DNA of 64,000 nucleotides from Flagellimonas flava (GCF_900129665.1 NZ_FQWL01000001.1:248001-312000), one strand, 5' to 3'; positions 16,517 to 27,090 are shown, numbered from the stretch's first letter. A program made the numbers and translations. Notes: generated by a model from the sequence alone, not told the origin.

Positions 16517-17635
16517 TTATTGGGGTGTCAATTTATAGATTCCCTTTCCCTCAACGCCAACATAAATAAACCCATCTGGAGCTTGCCTAACATTGCGTAC
16601 TCTTCCCATACTATCCAAGAGCTTTTCACGATAAACCACTTTGTCATTTTCTATCACTAGGCGTTCCAAATACTGAAAGGCCAGTGATCCTACCAGGAGA
16701 TTTCCTTTCCATTTTGGATACTTGTCCGAGCTAACAAAGGTCATTCCGGATGGAGCGATGGAAGGTGTCCACTGATAAACTGGTTGCTCCATTCCTGTTT
16801 TGGAAGTTTCATTCGTTATTTTCGTTCCACTGTAGTTAATGCCATAGGTAATCACAGGCCAACCGTAGTTCTTGCCTGCTTGGATTTTATTGATTTCATC
16901 TCCGCCCCGTGGGCCATGTTCGTGTTCCCAAAGTTCACCGGTTTCCGGATGCAGGGCCAAGCCCTGGGGATTTCTATGTCCATAACTGAAAATGGCCTTT
17001 TTAGTGGTATCAGAGTCTGCGAATGGATTATCTGTTGGGATACTACCATCGTCATGTATTCTATAAGTTTTTCCCCCATCCCGAGCAATACTTTGGGGGT
17101 TATTATCCCGATTTCCCCTGTCGCCCACGGAAAAATAAAGAAACCCTTGTCGGTCAAATTCCAGCCGAGAACCAAAATGTTGGCCTTTTGTCGTATTGGG
17201 TTCAGCTTTGTAAAGAAGTTGTTTGTTAATTAGCTTGTTTCCTGAAAGTTTGGCCCTAAGAATAGCTGTGTTGCCCCCCTTGCCATCACCATCAGAGGAA
17301 GAATACGAAAAATAGATCCAGCCATTTTTGGGATAATCTGGGTGAAGTTCAATATCTAGAAAACCACCCTGACCTCTTCTATAAACCTCCGGTATATTTT
17401 CAATTTCAGTGGTTTTCCCATTGTTAAAATGTAGTAATTTTCCTTCTTTTTCAGTGATTAGAATTGTACCATCCGGAAGAAAAACCATCCCCCAAGGGTT
17501 TTGGATATCCTCAACCACTGCTTCTATAGTAAAATCAATGCTTTCGGGAATATTTATGCCCTTGTCAGAATTTTGGGCACAAGATGTAGTAAGCATTACA
17601 ACGAAAAAATAGGGAAGAATGGCACTTTTTTTCAT
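16517..17635 (-). CDS. PQQ-dependent sugar dehydrogenase-like lipoprotein
   Basis: 372 residues. Lipoprotein signal ending TTSCAQ (Cys19). Six-bladed beta-propeller of the GSDH/YliI aldose sugar dehydrogenase family, with NPWGMVFLPDG, FGSRLEFDRQGFLYFSVGDRG, GHRNPQGLALHP and HEHGPRGGDE motifs that line the PQQ and calcium site. Members oxidise aldoses in the periplasm and pass electrons to an acceptor. No PQQ synthesis genes are in the window. Transcribed alone, convergent with the murQ run. Confidence 0.88.
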   Translation of the reverse strand: MKKSAILPYFFVVMLTTSCAQNSDKGINIPESIDFTIEAVVEDIQNPWGMVFLPDGTILITEKEGKLLHFNNGKTTEIENIPEVYRRGQGGFLDIELHPDYPKNGWIYFSYSSSDGDGKGGNTAILRAKLSGNKLINKQLLYKAEPNTTKGQHFGSRLEFDRQGFLYFSVGDRGNRDNNPQSIARDGGKTYRIHDDGSIPTDNPFADSDTTKKAIFSYGHRNPQGLALHPETGELWEHEHGPRGGDEINKIQAGKNYGWPVITYGINYSGTKITNETSKTGMEQPVYQWTPSIAPSGMTFVSSDKYPKWKGNLLVGSLAFQYLERLVIENDKVVYREKLLDSMGRVRNVRQAPDGFIYVGVEGKGIYKLTPQ

Positions 17636-17782
17636 AATTTAACGTTGAAATTATAGATTTTATAGACGAACGACGGCTTTTGTAAGTCGAAAGATAAAGA
17701 GAATTATATAAGTTTAGAAAATTACAATCTAGAATATTAAGACCCCAAATCTGACGTATTCTTCCATAACAAGACTTAACCT

Positions 17783-20700
17783 ATGCTCCCACAGAAAACA
17801 AGGCATTTGCTATATGCCGTGTTGTTGGTGTTTCTATCAATATTTGGTTCCACGGTACTAGCAAAAACAGAGGTTCATCGGGTACTTGAAAAGGTAGTCG
17901 CTGCGGTTTCTGGACCTCAGGATGCAAAGATTTCAAAATCTTCCGAAACGGAATTTGCGCGCAAAGAATCCCATTTTTCAACAACTGCCAGCAGCGCCAT
18001 GTTCATGACCATTATTCAAGGTGCGAACGAGGAAGTGGTATGTCCGAACGACGGTAGTACCTTGGCCAAATTTTTCCTCTGCGGTACCAGTGATGTCAGA
18101 ACGCTTAGCCTTAGTCAGTCTGGAGGCTCCTATGAATGGCAGCAATTGGACACCAATACCTGTGCTCCTACAGTGGTGGATGATTGTCCAACCATAAATG
18201 CGGCCTGTACTTGGAATACAGTTGGAACCAACTCCACTTACAGCTTGTCAACCTCAGGGGAGTTTAGAGTAAGGGTGGATTCGGGACAGTACTTCTACTT
18301 CAAGTCAACACTTAACCCCTTGGACCCGCAACTTATAAAAGAAGACATAGTATGTGGAAACCCCGGTAGAGTGGAGGTAACCAATGTTCCTGCAGGCTAT
18401 GAGTACAGTATAGCCGGTCCCACAGGGCCTTTTCAGGACGACCCTTACTTTGATGTTACGACTGCAGGAAACTATATGGTTTGGGTGCGTCTTAAAAATG
18501 TTTCTGCCAGTGCCTGTGTTTTCCCATCAAATACGGTAAACGTTCAAGATTTGGACATTACCGTTGATGTGACGGCCAATGATATCCTGTGTAGCGGAGA
18601 GCTGGGAAGTATTGATGTGCAAGTAGCTGGAGTGCCTGGATTCTACACCTATCGCTTGATAAAAAATGGAGTTACCGTGGATACCTTTGGTCCAAATGGA
18701 TCGGACTCCTACACCTTTGCTAACGTAAGTTCTGGAACCTATAGTATTCGTGTAGAGACCAATGACTGTTCGGAAACAATAACCACTACCACAGGCGGAG
18801 GAGCTATTGAAATAGGAAATGGAATTAGTCCTTTGGATGTTTCGGCCACTGCTTCCGAGAGTTTTGGCTGTGGAGCCTCTTCTGTTGATGTGGATTTGAC
18901 CACATCGGGTGGAACGGCACCATATCGTTTTAGTGTTGATGGTGGAGCCTTTAGCGCACCTTATACCGGTTCAACCACCTTTACGGTGACTACGGCCGCT
19001 ACTTATGCCATTTTGGTTGAGGATGCCAATGGTTGTCAACGAAGCGCATCTGTTAATGTACCAGATATACCACCGCCACTTTTCAATTTTGTAGAGGAAG
19101 ATGCCAATTGTGGTGGTACCAATGACGGACGGATTACCATAAATGTGACCAATGGCTTTGGTTATGAAATCGAATACAGTATCAACAACGGGGCAAGCTA
19201 CCAAATCAGTAATGTTTTCTCCAGTTTGGCACCTGGCACCTATGATATTGTCCTACGCTATGAGCAGGACACCTTTACCTGTACTACGGCTGCCCAAGTT
19301 GCAACTATTGGAACACCATCAAACATCAATGCAACGGCAACGCCGGACACCGTACCTACCTGTGCAGATGAAAATGGAGGACAAATCACCATATCCGGTG
19401 TTTCTGGAGGTACGGCTCCCTACGAATATAGTGTAGGTGCAGGATTTGGAACTAATCCCGTATTCTCCAATTTAGGGGTAGGTACCTACACCCCTTTGGT
19501 CCGGGACGCGAATGGTTGTGTGCAGCCATTACCAGATGTTGTCTTCAATACCTTGGATAAACCTACAGATTTGGCTTTTACCATCTCCAGCTTGAATTGT
19601 ATTACAACTACCGCCTCGGTGGGACTTGTGGTGACTGGAGGAAGTGGGCCCTATACCTACGAAATTATTGCCCCAGCGGCCAGTGCTATAAATAATGGTA
19701 ACAATGCTACCTTCACAGGACTGGGATTGGGAACTTACACCTTCAGGGTTACGGACAATGAAGGTTGTTCCTACGATGAAAATTATGCCATTACAGATAT
19801 TAGTTCCATTGGAGTACAGGCCCAGCAGACTAGAGTGGTCACCTGCGTTGGCGACTCTGATGGTGAAGGAAGGTACTTGGTGGACGGCTTTAATACTACC
19901 TACAGCTATAGTATTGATGGAGGTACTTTATTTACTGCCCAAAACAGCGGTATTATTCCAGTCACCGGTTTAGCTGCCGGAAACTATGTGATAACGGTAA
20001 CGGATGAGGAAACAAGTTGTACCGATACAGCCACATTGACCATTGAAGAACCGTCAACAGCTTTTGCGGTCTCCAGCTTGGATGTTACCAATATGAGCTG
20101 TCAGAACGGAAATATTGGTGCAGTTCGAGTGAATACTGTTGGTGGATGGGGAGGAAACCGATATACCCTGACCCAACCAGATGCTTCAACAAGGGGACCT
20201 CAAAACAGCAGTGTTTTTTCTAACCTTTCTCAGGATGGATTGTATCAAGTGAGTGTAACTGATGCCAACGGTTGTACGGTGACGGATAGTTTTACCCTGA
20301 CATCGTTACAAGCTCCTTCATTGGCATTGGATTTAGGTGCTTCGGATTTATGTTATGATAATTTTACTGCAGCCACTTTAGTGGTCAACGCTACCTTGGG
20401 AGCAGCCCCTTACCAATACAGAATAAATGGAGGTGCACTTGGTGTAAGCAATACCTTTTCGGGACTTACCCCCGGTACCTACACGATCGAAGTTGTGGAC
20501 GCAAATGACTGTAGGGACACGGTCACTCAAACCATAGAGCCACAGGTGGTGGCCAATGCTACGACCATCCAAGAACTGGATTGTGCTGGCCCACCGGCAC
20601 AAATTCAGGTGAACATTAGTAACGGATATACCTCTGGAGGTGATTATGATATTTATGAGGTGAGCATAAATGGTGCCCCTTATACTTCCGACAACAATAA

Positions 20701-23700
20701 TATTACAGGGAATTCCTTTGTGTATAACATACCTAATGATGGTTCCATTACTTCGGATACAACATACCAGTTTCTTGTTACAGATAGTCAAGGGTGCACT
20801 ACCGAATCGAATGTAGTAACCATTACACCTCCTGAGACCATTGCCGGTTCTGTTGTTGGAACGGATACGCAATGTGGGGACAATACCAGTGGAATTGTTG
20901 AACTGATTCCAGATACTACCCAAGGTGTTCCTCCTTATGAGTTTAGTAACGATAACGGAGCTACCTTCACAACACAAAACATCTTTTCTGGATATGGACC
21001 GGGTACCCATGGTGGTTTTGTGATTCGGGATAGTAGGGGATGTGTGAGTCCTCCTTATGATGTAACGATAGGTGGCAGTGCGGCATTAGATGCAACTGCA
21101 ACGCCCTCTCCCGCGGTTTGTTCAGCTGGTTCGGTTCTTGGTTCCATATCAACCACCATCAACAACGGAATTGCTCCATTTGATTATGTACTATTGGATG
21201 TTGCCGGTAACTTGGTGGCCTCGTCAACGGGAACAGGAAGTACAACGGTAAATTTTCCAAACCTTCCGGTTGGAAATTACACCGTGGTAACCACGGATTC
21301 CCAAGGATGTGAAGATAGGGATGAAGTGGTAATTGATCAGAATACCTTGGATTTAACACCATTGGACCCACCACCAGCCCTATGTACGGATAGCTTTATT
21401 TCTTATCGGGTTCAAGCTTCAGGTGGTACCGCACCTTACGAGTTTAGATTGGTAGGAGACCCTACATTCACACCTGCCAACGTTAACGGAGTTGATATCC
21501 ATGACTTTTCTGCTGTTGTAACCTTTGGAGTGACATATTTTGTAGAAGTCAGAGATAACTTAGGGTGTACCTATATTGAAGAAATCTTGCCGATAACTGC
21601 ACCAAGTCCTGTTACAGTGACGGCAACGGCGACCACGGCTTCCTGTAATGTTGCAGGTAGCGGTGCAATAGATTATGAGGTCACTGGAATTGCAAGTCCT
21701 GCGGATTTGACCATTACCTTGGAGAATACAGATACCGGTGCCATCATTTCTGGCCCCACTTCTTCTACCAATGTTGCGATTCCCTATGCCGACACATTTA
21801 CTGGTCTTGCACCGGGGAATTATCAAATTATAGTAAGAGACGATACCACGGGTTGTAGTGGAAGTACTCTCGTATTTATTGGCTTTAGTTCGCCATCTAT
21901 AGTAATTGATAACAACGTACAGGCCACTTGTAATGCAGGCGCATTTATTACAGTTAGGGGTATTGGCTCGGCCACTCCTTTCAATTATGCCTATGTGCCT
22001 TCTGGAGATCCGGTCCCAACTGTGTTTGGAGCGGATACCACATTTGAAATTGGAGGTCCCTATCCGTCCAATTACGATTTTTATGTACAAGACGCCAATG
22101 GGTGCACAGCCATGGTTACCGGAACAGTAACGCAAGAAGCTGGTGTGCCGAATCCAACCATTGATGTTACGAACCAATGTACAGCTACCAGTGGTTATCA
22201 GATTGATGTGACTTCTCCATTATCAACAGGCTCTGGTTTGCCGCACGAGACATTTATGTATGATATAGGAAGTGGTTTCCAAACCGGAGTTAACTTCGTG
22301 GTTCCCAATCCGGGTAGTTATGTAATTACTGTTAGGGATGGTAACGGATGTATCAATACGGTTACCGCCGAAGTATTTGATTTCTTCGCAATTTCCGCCG
22401 ATGCAACATCATTTCCTACCTGTAATGCTGGTGATGGGGAAATCACAGTTAACACCACAGGGGGTAGTGGTAATTTTGAATACCAGCTTAGGGACGCCGG
22501 AACATTGGCCAATATTGGCCCGGCACAAAGTTCCAATATCTTCAGCAGTGTTTTACCAGGAGACTACAACATTTTGGTTACGGACTTAAATTCCAATACC
22601 ACGCCACTTTGTTCGGACGAAGCCATTGTTAATGTTTCGACAGTGAACACTCCGGTGATTACCGCCACACCAAGTACGGATATCACCTGTAATGGAGCCA
22701 ATAATGGTACAATTTCGGTTGAGTTGCAACCGGGGAGCGATACAGATACACCATTGAGCTATATACTTTATGATGGTGCCAGCTCTACGATTATGGCCGG
22801 CCCTCAAGGCTCCCCAGTTTTCGATAACTTGGGTCAGGATACCTATCAAGTGGAAGTGGTTTCGGATAGAGGTTGTTCGGACCGCTCAGGCAATATCATC
22901 ATCTTGGAACCCACGGTATTGCAAGTGGATGCCATTAATACCGATTTTAGTTGTAATCCATCCAGCAATCAGTTTAGTACTGCAACGATTACCATATTTA
23001 CCGATACCAATGGCGATGGTTCCGGTACGGCAACAGGAACAGGTCCATATACTTATAGTTTGAACGATGGTACTCCGCAATTTGATGGGACAAACTTTCA
23101 GACCAGTAATACATTTGAGGTGATCGATAATGGTACAAACCAAACCTTTATCCTTACTGCAAGGGACCAAAATGGATGTGAGGAATCCACAACAGTTAGT
23201 ATAAATACACCAACTGACATTACCTTCAGCTACAATGTGGGACAAATCACATGTGATGCTTCAGGAACGGGGGTAAGTCCAGGTACCATCGAAATTATTG
23301 TGAATGAAGGACCGGGCAATTATGAGGTGGAGATTTTGCCTCTTGGATCGGAACCGGCTAGGAACTCAGGTGGAACGGATAGGGTAACTTGGGATATAGC
23401 TACTCCTGGAGATTATATTTTTGCCGTTACCGATGTTGGTAGTGGTGGATGTTCATATCTCACGGCAACCATCAATATGCCGGAATATAACACTATTGAA
23501 GCTGTAATTGCAGAGGTAAGACCTGTGACTTGTTTTAACGGGAATGATGGTGAGATAAGTCTGGTCATAAATAATTACAGCGGTACGTATAACTACGAAG
23601 TATTCTCTAGGGATAATTCTGGGGTTGAGACCACAACTGGGGTCACAGGTAGTTTCGATACCAACGCACCGATCAACAGTCCTGAAATCATAACGGGCTT

Positions 23701-26101
23701 GCCCGCTGGTAACCTTGTTGTGCATGTAGAGGCAACCGCTTCCCCATTCTGTGATGTGGTCAGTAATGTAACCACGGTACGGTCCCCGGACAGACCACTT
23801 TCTGTGACCGCTGTTCAAACCACGGAAGTTACCTGTAATGTTCCCGGCTTTGGGGAAATTACCGCTACCGGAGATGGAGGTTGGGGTACCTATGAGTATC
23901 AACTGATTGCACCAGATGGTACAACAGTTCTTGTGGATTACCCCAATACGAATCCAATTTTCCAGAATTTGTCAACCGGAACCTATACGGTCAATATAAG
24001 GGACCTAAGGGGCTGTGAGGAAACAACGAATGTCAACTTACCCTTGCCTACCCCGATCACCGCAGATATCCAGGTAGTACAACCCTTGCGATGTAATAAT
24101 GACAATGATGGAATTATAGAGGCCTATGGTATGGCTGGCGGTCAGGGAGCGGGCAACTACTTGTACCAATTGAACAGGATTACCGATGGAACAAATAGTG
24201 GTCTTCAGACCACCCCAAATTTTGCAAACCTATCAGCAGGAGAATATACCATTACTATTTTTGATGGTTGGAACTGTAGCTTTACCACAATTCCGATTAC
24301 AGTTCAAGATCCGGAGATTGTTATAGCTGAATTGGTGGAATTGCAGCCTCCTGGTTGTGGGGATTTGGGTAGAATGCAACTTACCGTAACCAATCCAGAA
24401 GTAGGCGTGGATTATTTCTATAGAAGGGCTGGGACAGCTGACCCGTTTACACCCTTTGGAGCTGGATTGACCAGCGTTGAAATAACGGCAGATATAACTT
24501 TGGACCCTGGACCATTTCAATATGACGTTCAGAATTCCAATGGTTGCCCGTTCGAAAAATCAAACCAGATTTCCTTGGATCCCGCGGCACCTTTGGTCAT
24601 AGCATTGGATTTGACCAACGCTACCATTAACTGTGCGGGTGAGGCTACAGGCATAATTCGTTCGGAGGCTTTTGGTGGAATCGGAAGCTATGTGTATACT
24701 TTGTTGAATTCCAACACACCTCCCAATCCTACTCCAGCAACCACGGTGAGAACTGCGCAGAGTTCTGGTATTTTTAGGGATCTTCCGCCTGGAACATATT
24801 ATGTGTATGCCCAAAGTGGAGGTTGTGAGGCCATTTCAGACCCTATTATCATAGAACCTAAACCGCCTTTGGTATTGGAATACTTGGAAGCTGTACCTGT
24901 TTCATGTTTCGGGGATACCGATGGTCAAATTATTATTGAGGCCAGTGGTGGAACCGGCGACATCAGATATTCGATTTCTGATACCTTAAGTGAATTCTTT
25001 GAAGGTGATGATCCATCCAACCCCAACAGAAAAACCTTTGACGATTTATCTCCAAGAACCTACGATGTAATCATCCAGGACGATTTGGGATGTACGATAA
25101 CCAGAACAGTGGAGATTACACAACCAATGGAGTTGTTGGCTGGTGTAGCCTCTACAACCCCGGAGATATGTCTGGGGGATATGGACGGAACCTTGACTTT
25201 GGAAGTTACTGGAGGTACTGCGCCATACTATACAAGCGTAAACTCAGCCGATGATGCCGATTTTGTACAGAACGACACCTTATTCTTTGATAATCTTCAA
25301 GGTGGAGAAACCTATGTGATTTTTGTGCGGGATTCCAACGGATGTCAAACCAACGTAGTGGCCGATATCGGAATTGGAATAGAATTGATGGCCGAACCTA
25401 TCGTGGAGTATGGATGTGAGGGCATATTCCCAAATAGCACGGCAACGGTTTCCATTCCGGACAGCTCTGTATTGAACGATTTGTTGTTCTCCTTGGATGA
25501 GGACGATATTCTATTGGCAACCGAGCAGCGAACCTTTGGAGACCTGTCTCCTGGGGAACACACGGTATATATCTATCATAAAAATGGATGTGTAACCTTT
25601 GTGGAGTTCGAAATTGATGCCTATGATCCATTGACTTTGGAAGTGGAGAAAATCGGACCAAATGAAATCAAAGCGATTGCTTCAGGTGGTTTTGGTGGAT
25701 ACGAATACTTCTTCCAAGGCGAATCTTATGGAGAAGAAAATACCTTTAGTATTAATTTCGACGCCAATGTTAGTGTAATGGTGCGGGATAGAAATGGATG
25801 TGTGGCCAATTTGGTAATGCCATTCAACTTTGAGGGCATGCCAGAGATCCCACCTTTCTTTACACCAGATGGCGACGGATTGAACGACGATTGGTTTCCT
25901 AGAAACAGAGAGTTCTTCCCAAATATTGATGTAATTATTTATGATCGCTATGGACGGGTAGTGGCCAGATTGGATCAGGTGAAGAAATGGGATGGAACCT
26001 ATGAAGGCTATCCACTTCCCACAGGTGATTATTGGTATGTTGTCAACGCAAACGACAATGAAAACCAGCAGTATGTAGGGCATTTCACACTGTATAGATA
26101 G
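17783..26101 (+). CDS. Giant SprB-like repeat protein with type B T9SS C-terminal domain
   Basis: 2772 residues. Signal peptide in the first ~28 residues. From about residue 80 to 2680 there are roughly 28 modules of about 85-95 residues with the pattern GTAPYxYS...GTYxxxVxDxxGC, each ending in a conserved Cys, as in SprB-repeat/Ig-like adhesins. The last ~85 residues (FFTPDGDGLNDDW, IYDRYGRVV, WDGTYEGYPLPTGDYWY) are the CHU_C/gliding-motility type B sorting domain that directs export by type IX secretion. SprB in Flavobacterium johnsoniae is the moving surface adhesin of gliding; the same role or general adhesion is likely. No gld/spr partners lie nearby, and no sprF homologue (often next to such genes) is visible. 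Confidence 0.92.
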   Translation: MLPQKTRHLLYAVLLVFLSIFGSTVLAKTEVHRVLEKVVAAVSGPQDAKISKSSETEFARKESHFSTTASSAMFMTIIQGANEEVVCPNDGSTLAKFFLCGTSDVRTLSLSQSGGSYEWQQLDTNTCAPTVVDDCPTINAACTWNTVGTNSTYSLSTSGEFRVRVDSGQYFYFKSTLNPLDPQLIKEDIVCGNPGRVEVTNVPAGYEYSIAGPTGPFQDDPYFDVTTAGNYMVWVRLKNVSASACVFPSNTVNVQDLDITVDVTANDILCSGELGSIDVQVAGVPGFYTYRLIKNGVTVDTFGPNGSDSYTFANVSSGTYSIRVETNDCSETITTTTGGGAIEIGNGISPLDVSATASESFGCGASSVDVDLTTSGGTAPYRFSVDGGAFSAPYTGSTTFTVTTAATYAILVEDANGCQRSASVNVPDIPPPLFNFVEEDANCGGTNDGRITINVTNGFGYEIEYSINNGASYQISNVFSSLAPGTYDIVLRYEQDTFTCTTAAQVATIGTPSNINATATPDTVPTCADENGGQITISGVSGGTAPYEYSVGAGFGTNPVFSNLGVGTYTPLVRDANGCVQPLPDVVFNTLDKPTDLAFTISSLNCITTTASVGLVVTGGSGPYTYEIIAPAASAINNGNNATFTGLGLGTYTFRVTDNEGCSYDENYAITDISSIGVQAQQTRVVTCVGDSDGEGRYLVDGFNTTYSYSIDGGTLFTAQNSGIIPVTGLAAGNYVITVTDEETSCTDTATLTIEEPSTAFAVSSLDVTNMSCQNGNIGAVRVNTVGGWGGNRYTLTQPDASTRGPQNSSVFSNLSQDGLYQVSVTDANGCTVTDSFTLTSLQAPSLALDLGASDLCYDNFTAATLVVNATLGAAPYQYRINGGALGVSNTFSGLTPGTYTIEVVDANDCRDTVTQTIEPQVVANATTIQELDCAGPPAQIQVNISNGYTSGGDYDIYEVSINGAPYTSDNNNITGNSFVYNIPNDGSITSDTTYQFLVTDSQGCTTESNVVTITPPETIAGSVVGTDTQCGDNTSGIVELIPDTTQGVPPYEFSNDNGATFTTQNIFSGYGPGTHGGFVIRDSRGCVSPPYDVTIGGSAALDATATPSPAVCSAGSVLGSISTTINNGIAPFDYVLLDVAGNLVASSTGTGSTTVNFPNLPVGNYTVVTTDSQGCEDRDEVVIDQNTLDLTPLDPPPALCTDSFISYRVQASGGTAPYEFRLVGDPTFTPANVNGVDIHDFSAVVTFGVTYFVEVRDNLGCTYIEEILPITAPSPVTVTATATTASCNVAGSGAIDYEVTGIASPADLTITLENTDTGAIISGPTSSTNVAIPYADTFTGLAPGNYQIIVRDDTTGCSGSTLVFIGFSSPSIVIDNNVQATCNAGAFITVRGIGSATPFNYAYVPSGDPVPTVFGADTTFEIGGPYPSNYDFYVQDANGCTAMVTGTVTQEAGVPNPTIDVTNQCTATSGYQIDVTSPLSTGSGLPHETFMYDIGSGFQTGVNFVVPNPGSYVITVRDGNGCINTVTAEVFDFFAISADATSFPTCNAGDGEITVNTTGGSGNFEYQLRDAGTLANIGPAQSSNIFSSVLPGDYNILVTDLNSNTTPLCSDEAIVNVSTVNTPVITATPSTDITCNGANNGTISVELQPGSDTDTPLSYILYDGASSTIMAGPQGSPVFDNLGQDTYQVEVVSDRGCSDRSGNIIILEPTVLQVDAINTDFSCNPSSNQFSTATITIFTDTNGDGSGTATGTGPYTYSLNDGTPQFDGTNFQTSNTFEVIDNGTNQTFILTARDQNGCEESTTVSINTPTDITFSYNVGQITCDASGTGVSPGTIEIIVNEGPGNYEVEILPLGSEPARNSGGTDRVTWDIATPGDYIFAVTDVGSGGCSYLTATINMPEYNTIEAVIAEVRPVTCFNGNDGEISLVINNYSGTYNYEVFSRDNSGVETTTGVTGSFDTNAPINSPEIITGLPAGNLVVHVEATASPFCDVVSNVTTVRSPDRPLSVTAVQTTEVTCNVPGFGEITATGDGGWGTYEYQLIAPDGTTVLVDYPNTNPIFQNLSTGTYTVNIRDLRGCEETTNVNLPLPTPITADIQVVQPLRCNNDNDGIIEAYGMAGGQGAGNYLYQLNRITDGTNSGLQTTPNFANLSAGEYTITIFDGWNCSFTTIPITVQDPEIVIAELVELQPPGCGDLGRMQLTVTNPEVGVDYFYRRAGTADPFTPFGAGLTSVEITADITLDPGPFQYDVQNSNGCPFEKSNQISLDPAAPLVIALDLTNATINCAGEATGIIRSEAFGGIGSYVYTLLNSNTPPNPTPATTVRTAQSSGIFRDLPPGTYYVYAQSGGCEAISDPIIIEPKPPLVLEYLEAVPVSCFGDTDGQIIIEASGGTGDIRYSISDTLSEFFEGDDPSNPNRKTFDDLSPRTYDVIIQDDLGCTITRTVEITQPMELLAGVASTTPEICLGDMDGTLTLEVTGGTAPYYTSVNSADDADFVQNDTLFFDNLQGGETYVIFVRDSNGCQTNVVADIGIGIELMAEPIVEYGCEGIFPNSTATVSIPDSSVLNDLLFSLDEDDILLATEQRTFGDLSPGEHTVYIYHKNGCVTFVEFEIDAYDPLTLEVEKIGPNEIKAIASGGFGGYEYFFQGESYGEENTFSINFDANVSVMVRDRNGCVANLVMPFNFEGMPEIPPFFTPDGDGLNDDWFPRNREFFPNIDVIIYDRYGRVVARLDQVKKWDGTYEGYPLPTGDYWYVVNANDNENQQYVGHFTLYR

Positions 26102-26306
26102 GTCCTAATGGTTTTTTGGCTATATTTACTTTGAAACTTTGTTTCACAGCTTATTTATTTGGATTGCGACAACCTAACCAAAATTTGTAATCGATAAATG
26201 AGCTGTTATAAAATAGGAAGCGGGGCAATTTATTATTGTGGTTTGTTAGATTTGCTATGTTTCTAAAGTTTAACAAGGGTGAACCAAATCTTTAACAACC
26301 GATTAC

Positions 26307-26603
26307 ATGGATAAATCAAAATCTTTCCAAACCCCATCTTTTTTAACCTACGAATCAAAAAGTTTGGACTATTCCATTTTTCAGCTCAATCTTTTTCTTA
26401 ACGGCTATGATGAGGTTTCCAAACCTTATAAAATTGATTACAACACTTTGTTAATGAGTTATCATCTAAGTCCAGGTAGAAGTTTAGATGAGTTTTGCCA
26501 AGATCAAACTATTGGCTACTTTTTACTCAACCCCACCTATGACTCAGCAGAAGCTAGAGAAGCATTTTGCTTGGAAATCAGGGAGTTTTTGACCGGACTT
26601 TGA
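26307..26603 (+). CDS. Hypothetical protein, 98 residues
   Basis: I do not recognise this protein. It begins MDKSKSFQTPSFLTYESKSLD and contains aromatic and acidic residues spread through the chain, no signal peptide, membrane helix or cysteine cluster. A PSFLTYESKSLDYSI stretch suggests a mixed alpha/beta fold. It stands alone, 205 bp after the adhesin gene and 155 bp before tRNA-Pro. ATG start with A-rich leader. Real-gene status rests on length and composition only. Confidence 0.55.
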   Translation: MDKSKSFQTPSFLTYESKSLDYSIFQLNLFLNGYDEVSKPYKIDYNTLLMSYHLSPGRSLDEFCQDQTIGYFLLNPTYDSAEAREAFCLEIREFLTGL

Positions 26604-26662
26604 TACTCCAGAAATTTTCTTTCAAGTTTTTCGTAATCTGAAGATAAATTGACTAAAATTTA

Positions 26663-26670
26663 TATTTTTG
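26663..26670 (+). promoter_or_regulatory. Probable -7 box for tRNA-Pro
   Basis: TATTTTTG matches TAnnTTTG and lies 88 bp before the tRNA. I could not assign a well-spaced -33 TTG. Confidence 0.35.
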
Positions 26671-26758
26671 CATTCCGATTTTGGGAGAGGTCATTTGGTA
26701 TTGTTGATGTTCTACGATAAGACCTTGTGTATTGAAATTCTCGACTGAAGGTGGAACA

Positions 26759-26832
26759 CGGGATGTGGCGCAGTCTGGTAGCGTACACGCATGGGGTGCG
26801 TGTGGTCGCTGGTTCGAATCCAGTCATCCCGA
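26759..26832 (+). tRNA. tRNA-Pro(GGG)
   Basis: A 74-nt cloverleaf. Acceptor stem CGGGATG/CATCCCG, D arm with GGTAG, anticodon stem CACGC/GCGTG around a 7-base loop with anticodon GGG at 26793-26795 (U33 before, G37 after, usual for proline), T arm with TTCGAAT. Discriminator base A at 26832; CCA is not encoded. Its last 10 bases begin a duplicated segment (see 26823-27080), so the 3' end appears to have served as an integration site. Confidence 0.95.
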
Positions 26833-26855
26833 CTTTTAACATTTTTTAACAACTA

Positions 26856-26892
26856 AACTCTGGTAACCCCTTGATTACCAGAGTTTTTTTTG
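26856..26892 (+). terminator. Rho-independent terminator of tRNA-Pro
   Basis: A perfect 11-bp stem (26856-26866 with 26875-26885) with an 8-base loop and a run of T. It lies 24 bp after the tRNA. Confidence 0.9.
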
Positions 26893-26932
26893 TTTTAAGT
26901 ATTCCATGTAAATTAGTTGATTTTGTACTAAA

Positions 26933-27040
26933 ATGACTTGTAAAGGTTACCTATTCGGTTACCTAATTTTAAAGCACTTCTGCAAGTCCAATGTTTACGG
27001 GTGTTTTAAGACTAAGTTCGAATCGAGTAGCGATGAATAA
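26933..27040 (+). CDS. Possible 35-residue small protein in repeat copy 1
   Basis: ATG to TAA, 35 residues, starting MTCKGYLFGY and ending SSSDE. The second repeat copy has the matching frame (30951-31046, 31 residues, MTSKGYLF...NVY...DE). Start, stop and frame are kept although the middle differs, and the length difference is exactly four codons. This may be a real small gene or only a by-product of the GTTACCTA repeats. No ribosome-binding or membrane signal is evident. Confidence 0.25.
   Translation: MTCKGYLFGYLILKHFCKSNVYGCFKTKFESSSDE
26946..26965 (+). repeat. Arm-like repeat GTTACCTA-TTCG-GTTACCTA, left copy
   Basis: Identical over 20 bp to 30760-30779. A single-unit version lies at 30964-30971 in repeat copy 2. 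Confidence 0.75.
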
Positions 27041-27090
27041 CAAAAATCTAAACTGACTAATAAGTCCCAAAAAAGGTTGATTTTAGTGGA

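Larger units (their letters stand above)
26823..27080 (+). repeat. Direct repeat copy 1, att-like, starting in tRNA-Pro
   Basis: Matches 30841-31087. The first ~74 bp (tRNA end, spacer and terminator hairpin) differ at one base (A 26877 against G 30895). The last 43 bp (27031-27073) are identical to 31037-31079. The middle is diverged but alignable, with one 12-bp length difference equal to one GTTACCTATTCG unit. Confidence 0.8.

Noticed and set aside
20378..21010. Long minus-strand frame (210 residues) inside the adhesin gene
   Set aside because: Shadow of the repeat-rich coding strand; Cys/Arg/Ile-rich composition and no start context. The same applies to other antisense frames in 17.8-26.1 kb.
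17783..26101. Possible CRISPR or DNA-level tandem repeat in the adhesin gene
   Set aside because: The repetition is at protein level (85-95-residue modules) with diverged DNA, no short identical repeats with spacers.
26660..26842. Minus-strand 60-residue frame with GMTGFEPATTRTP
   Set aside because: It is antisense to tRNA-Pro; this peptide is a well-known false gene from reading tRNA genes backwards.
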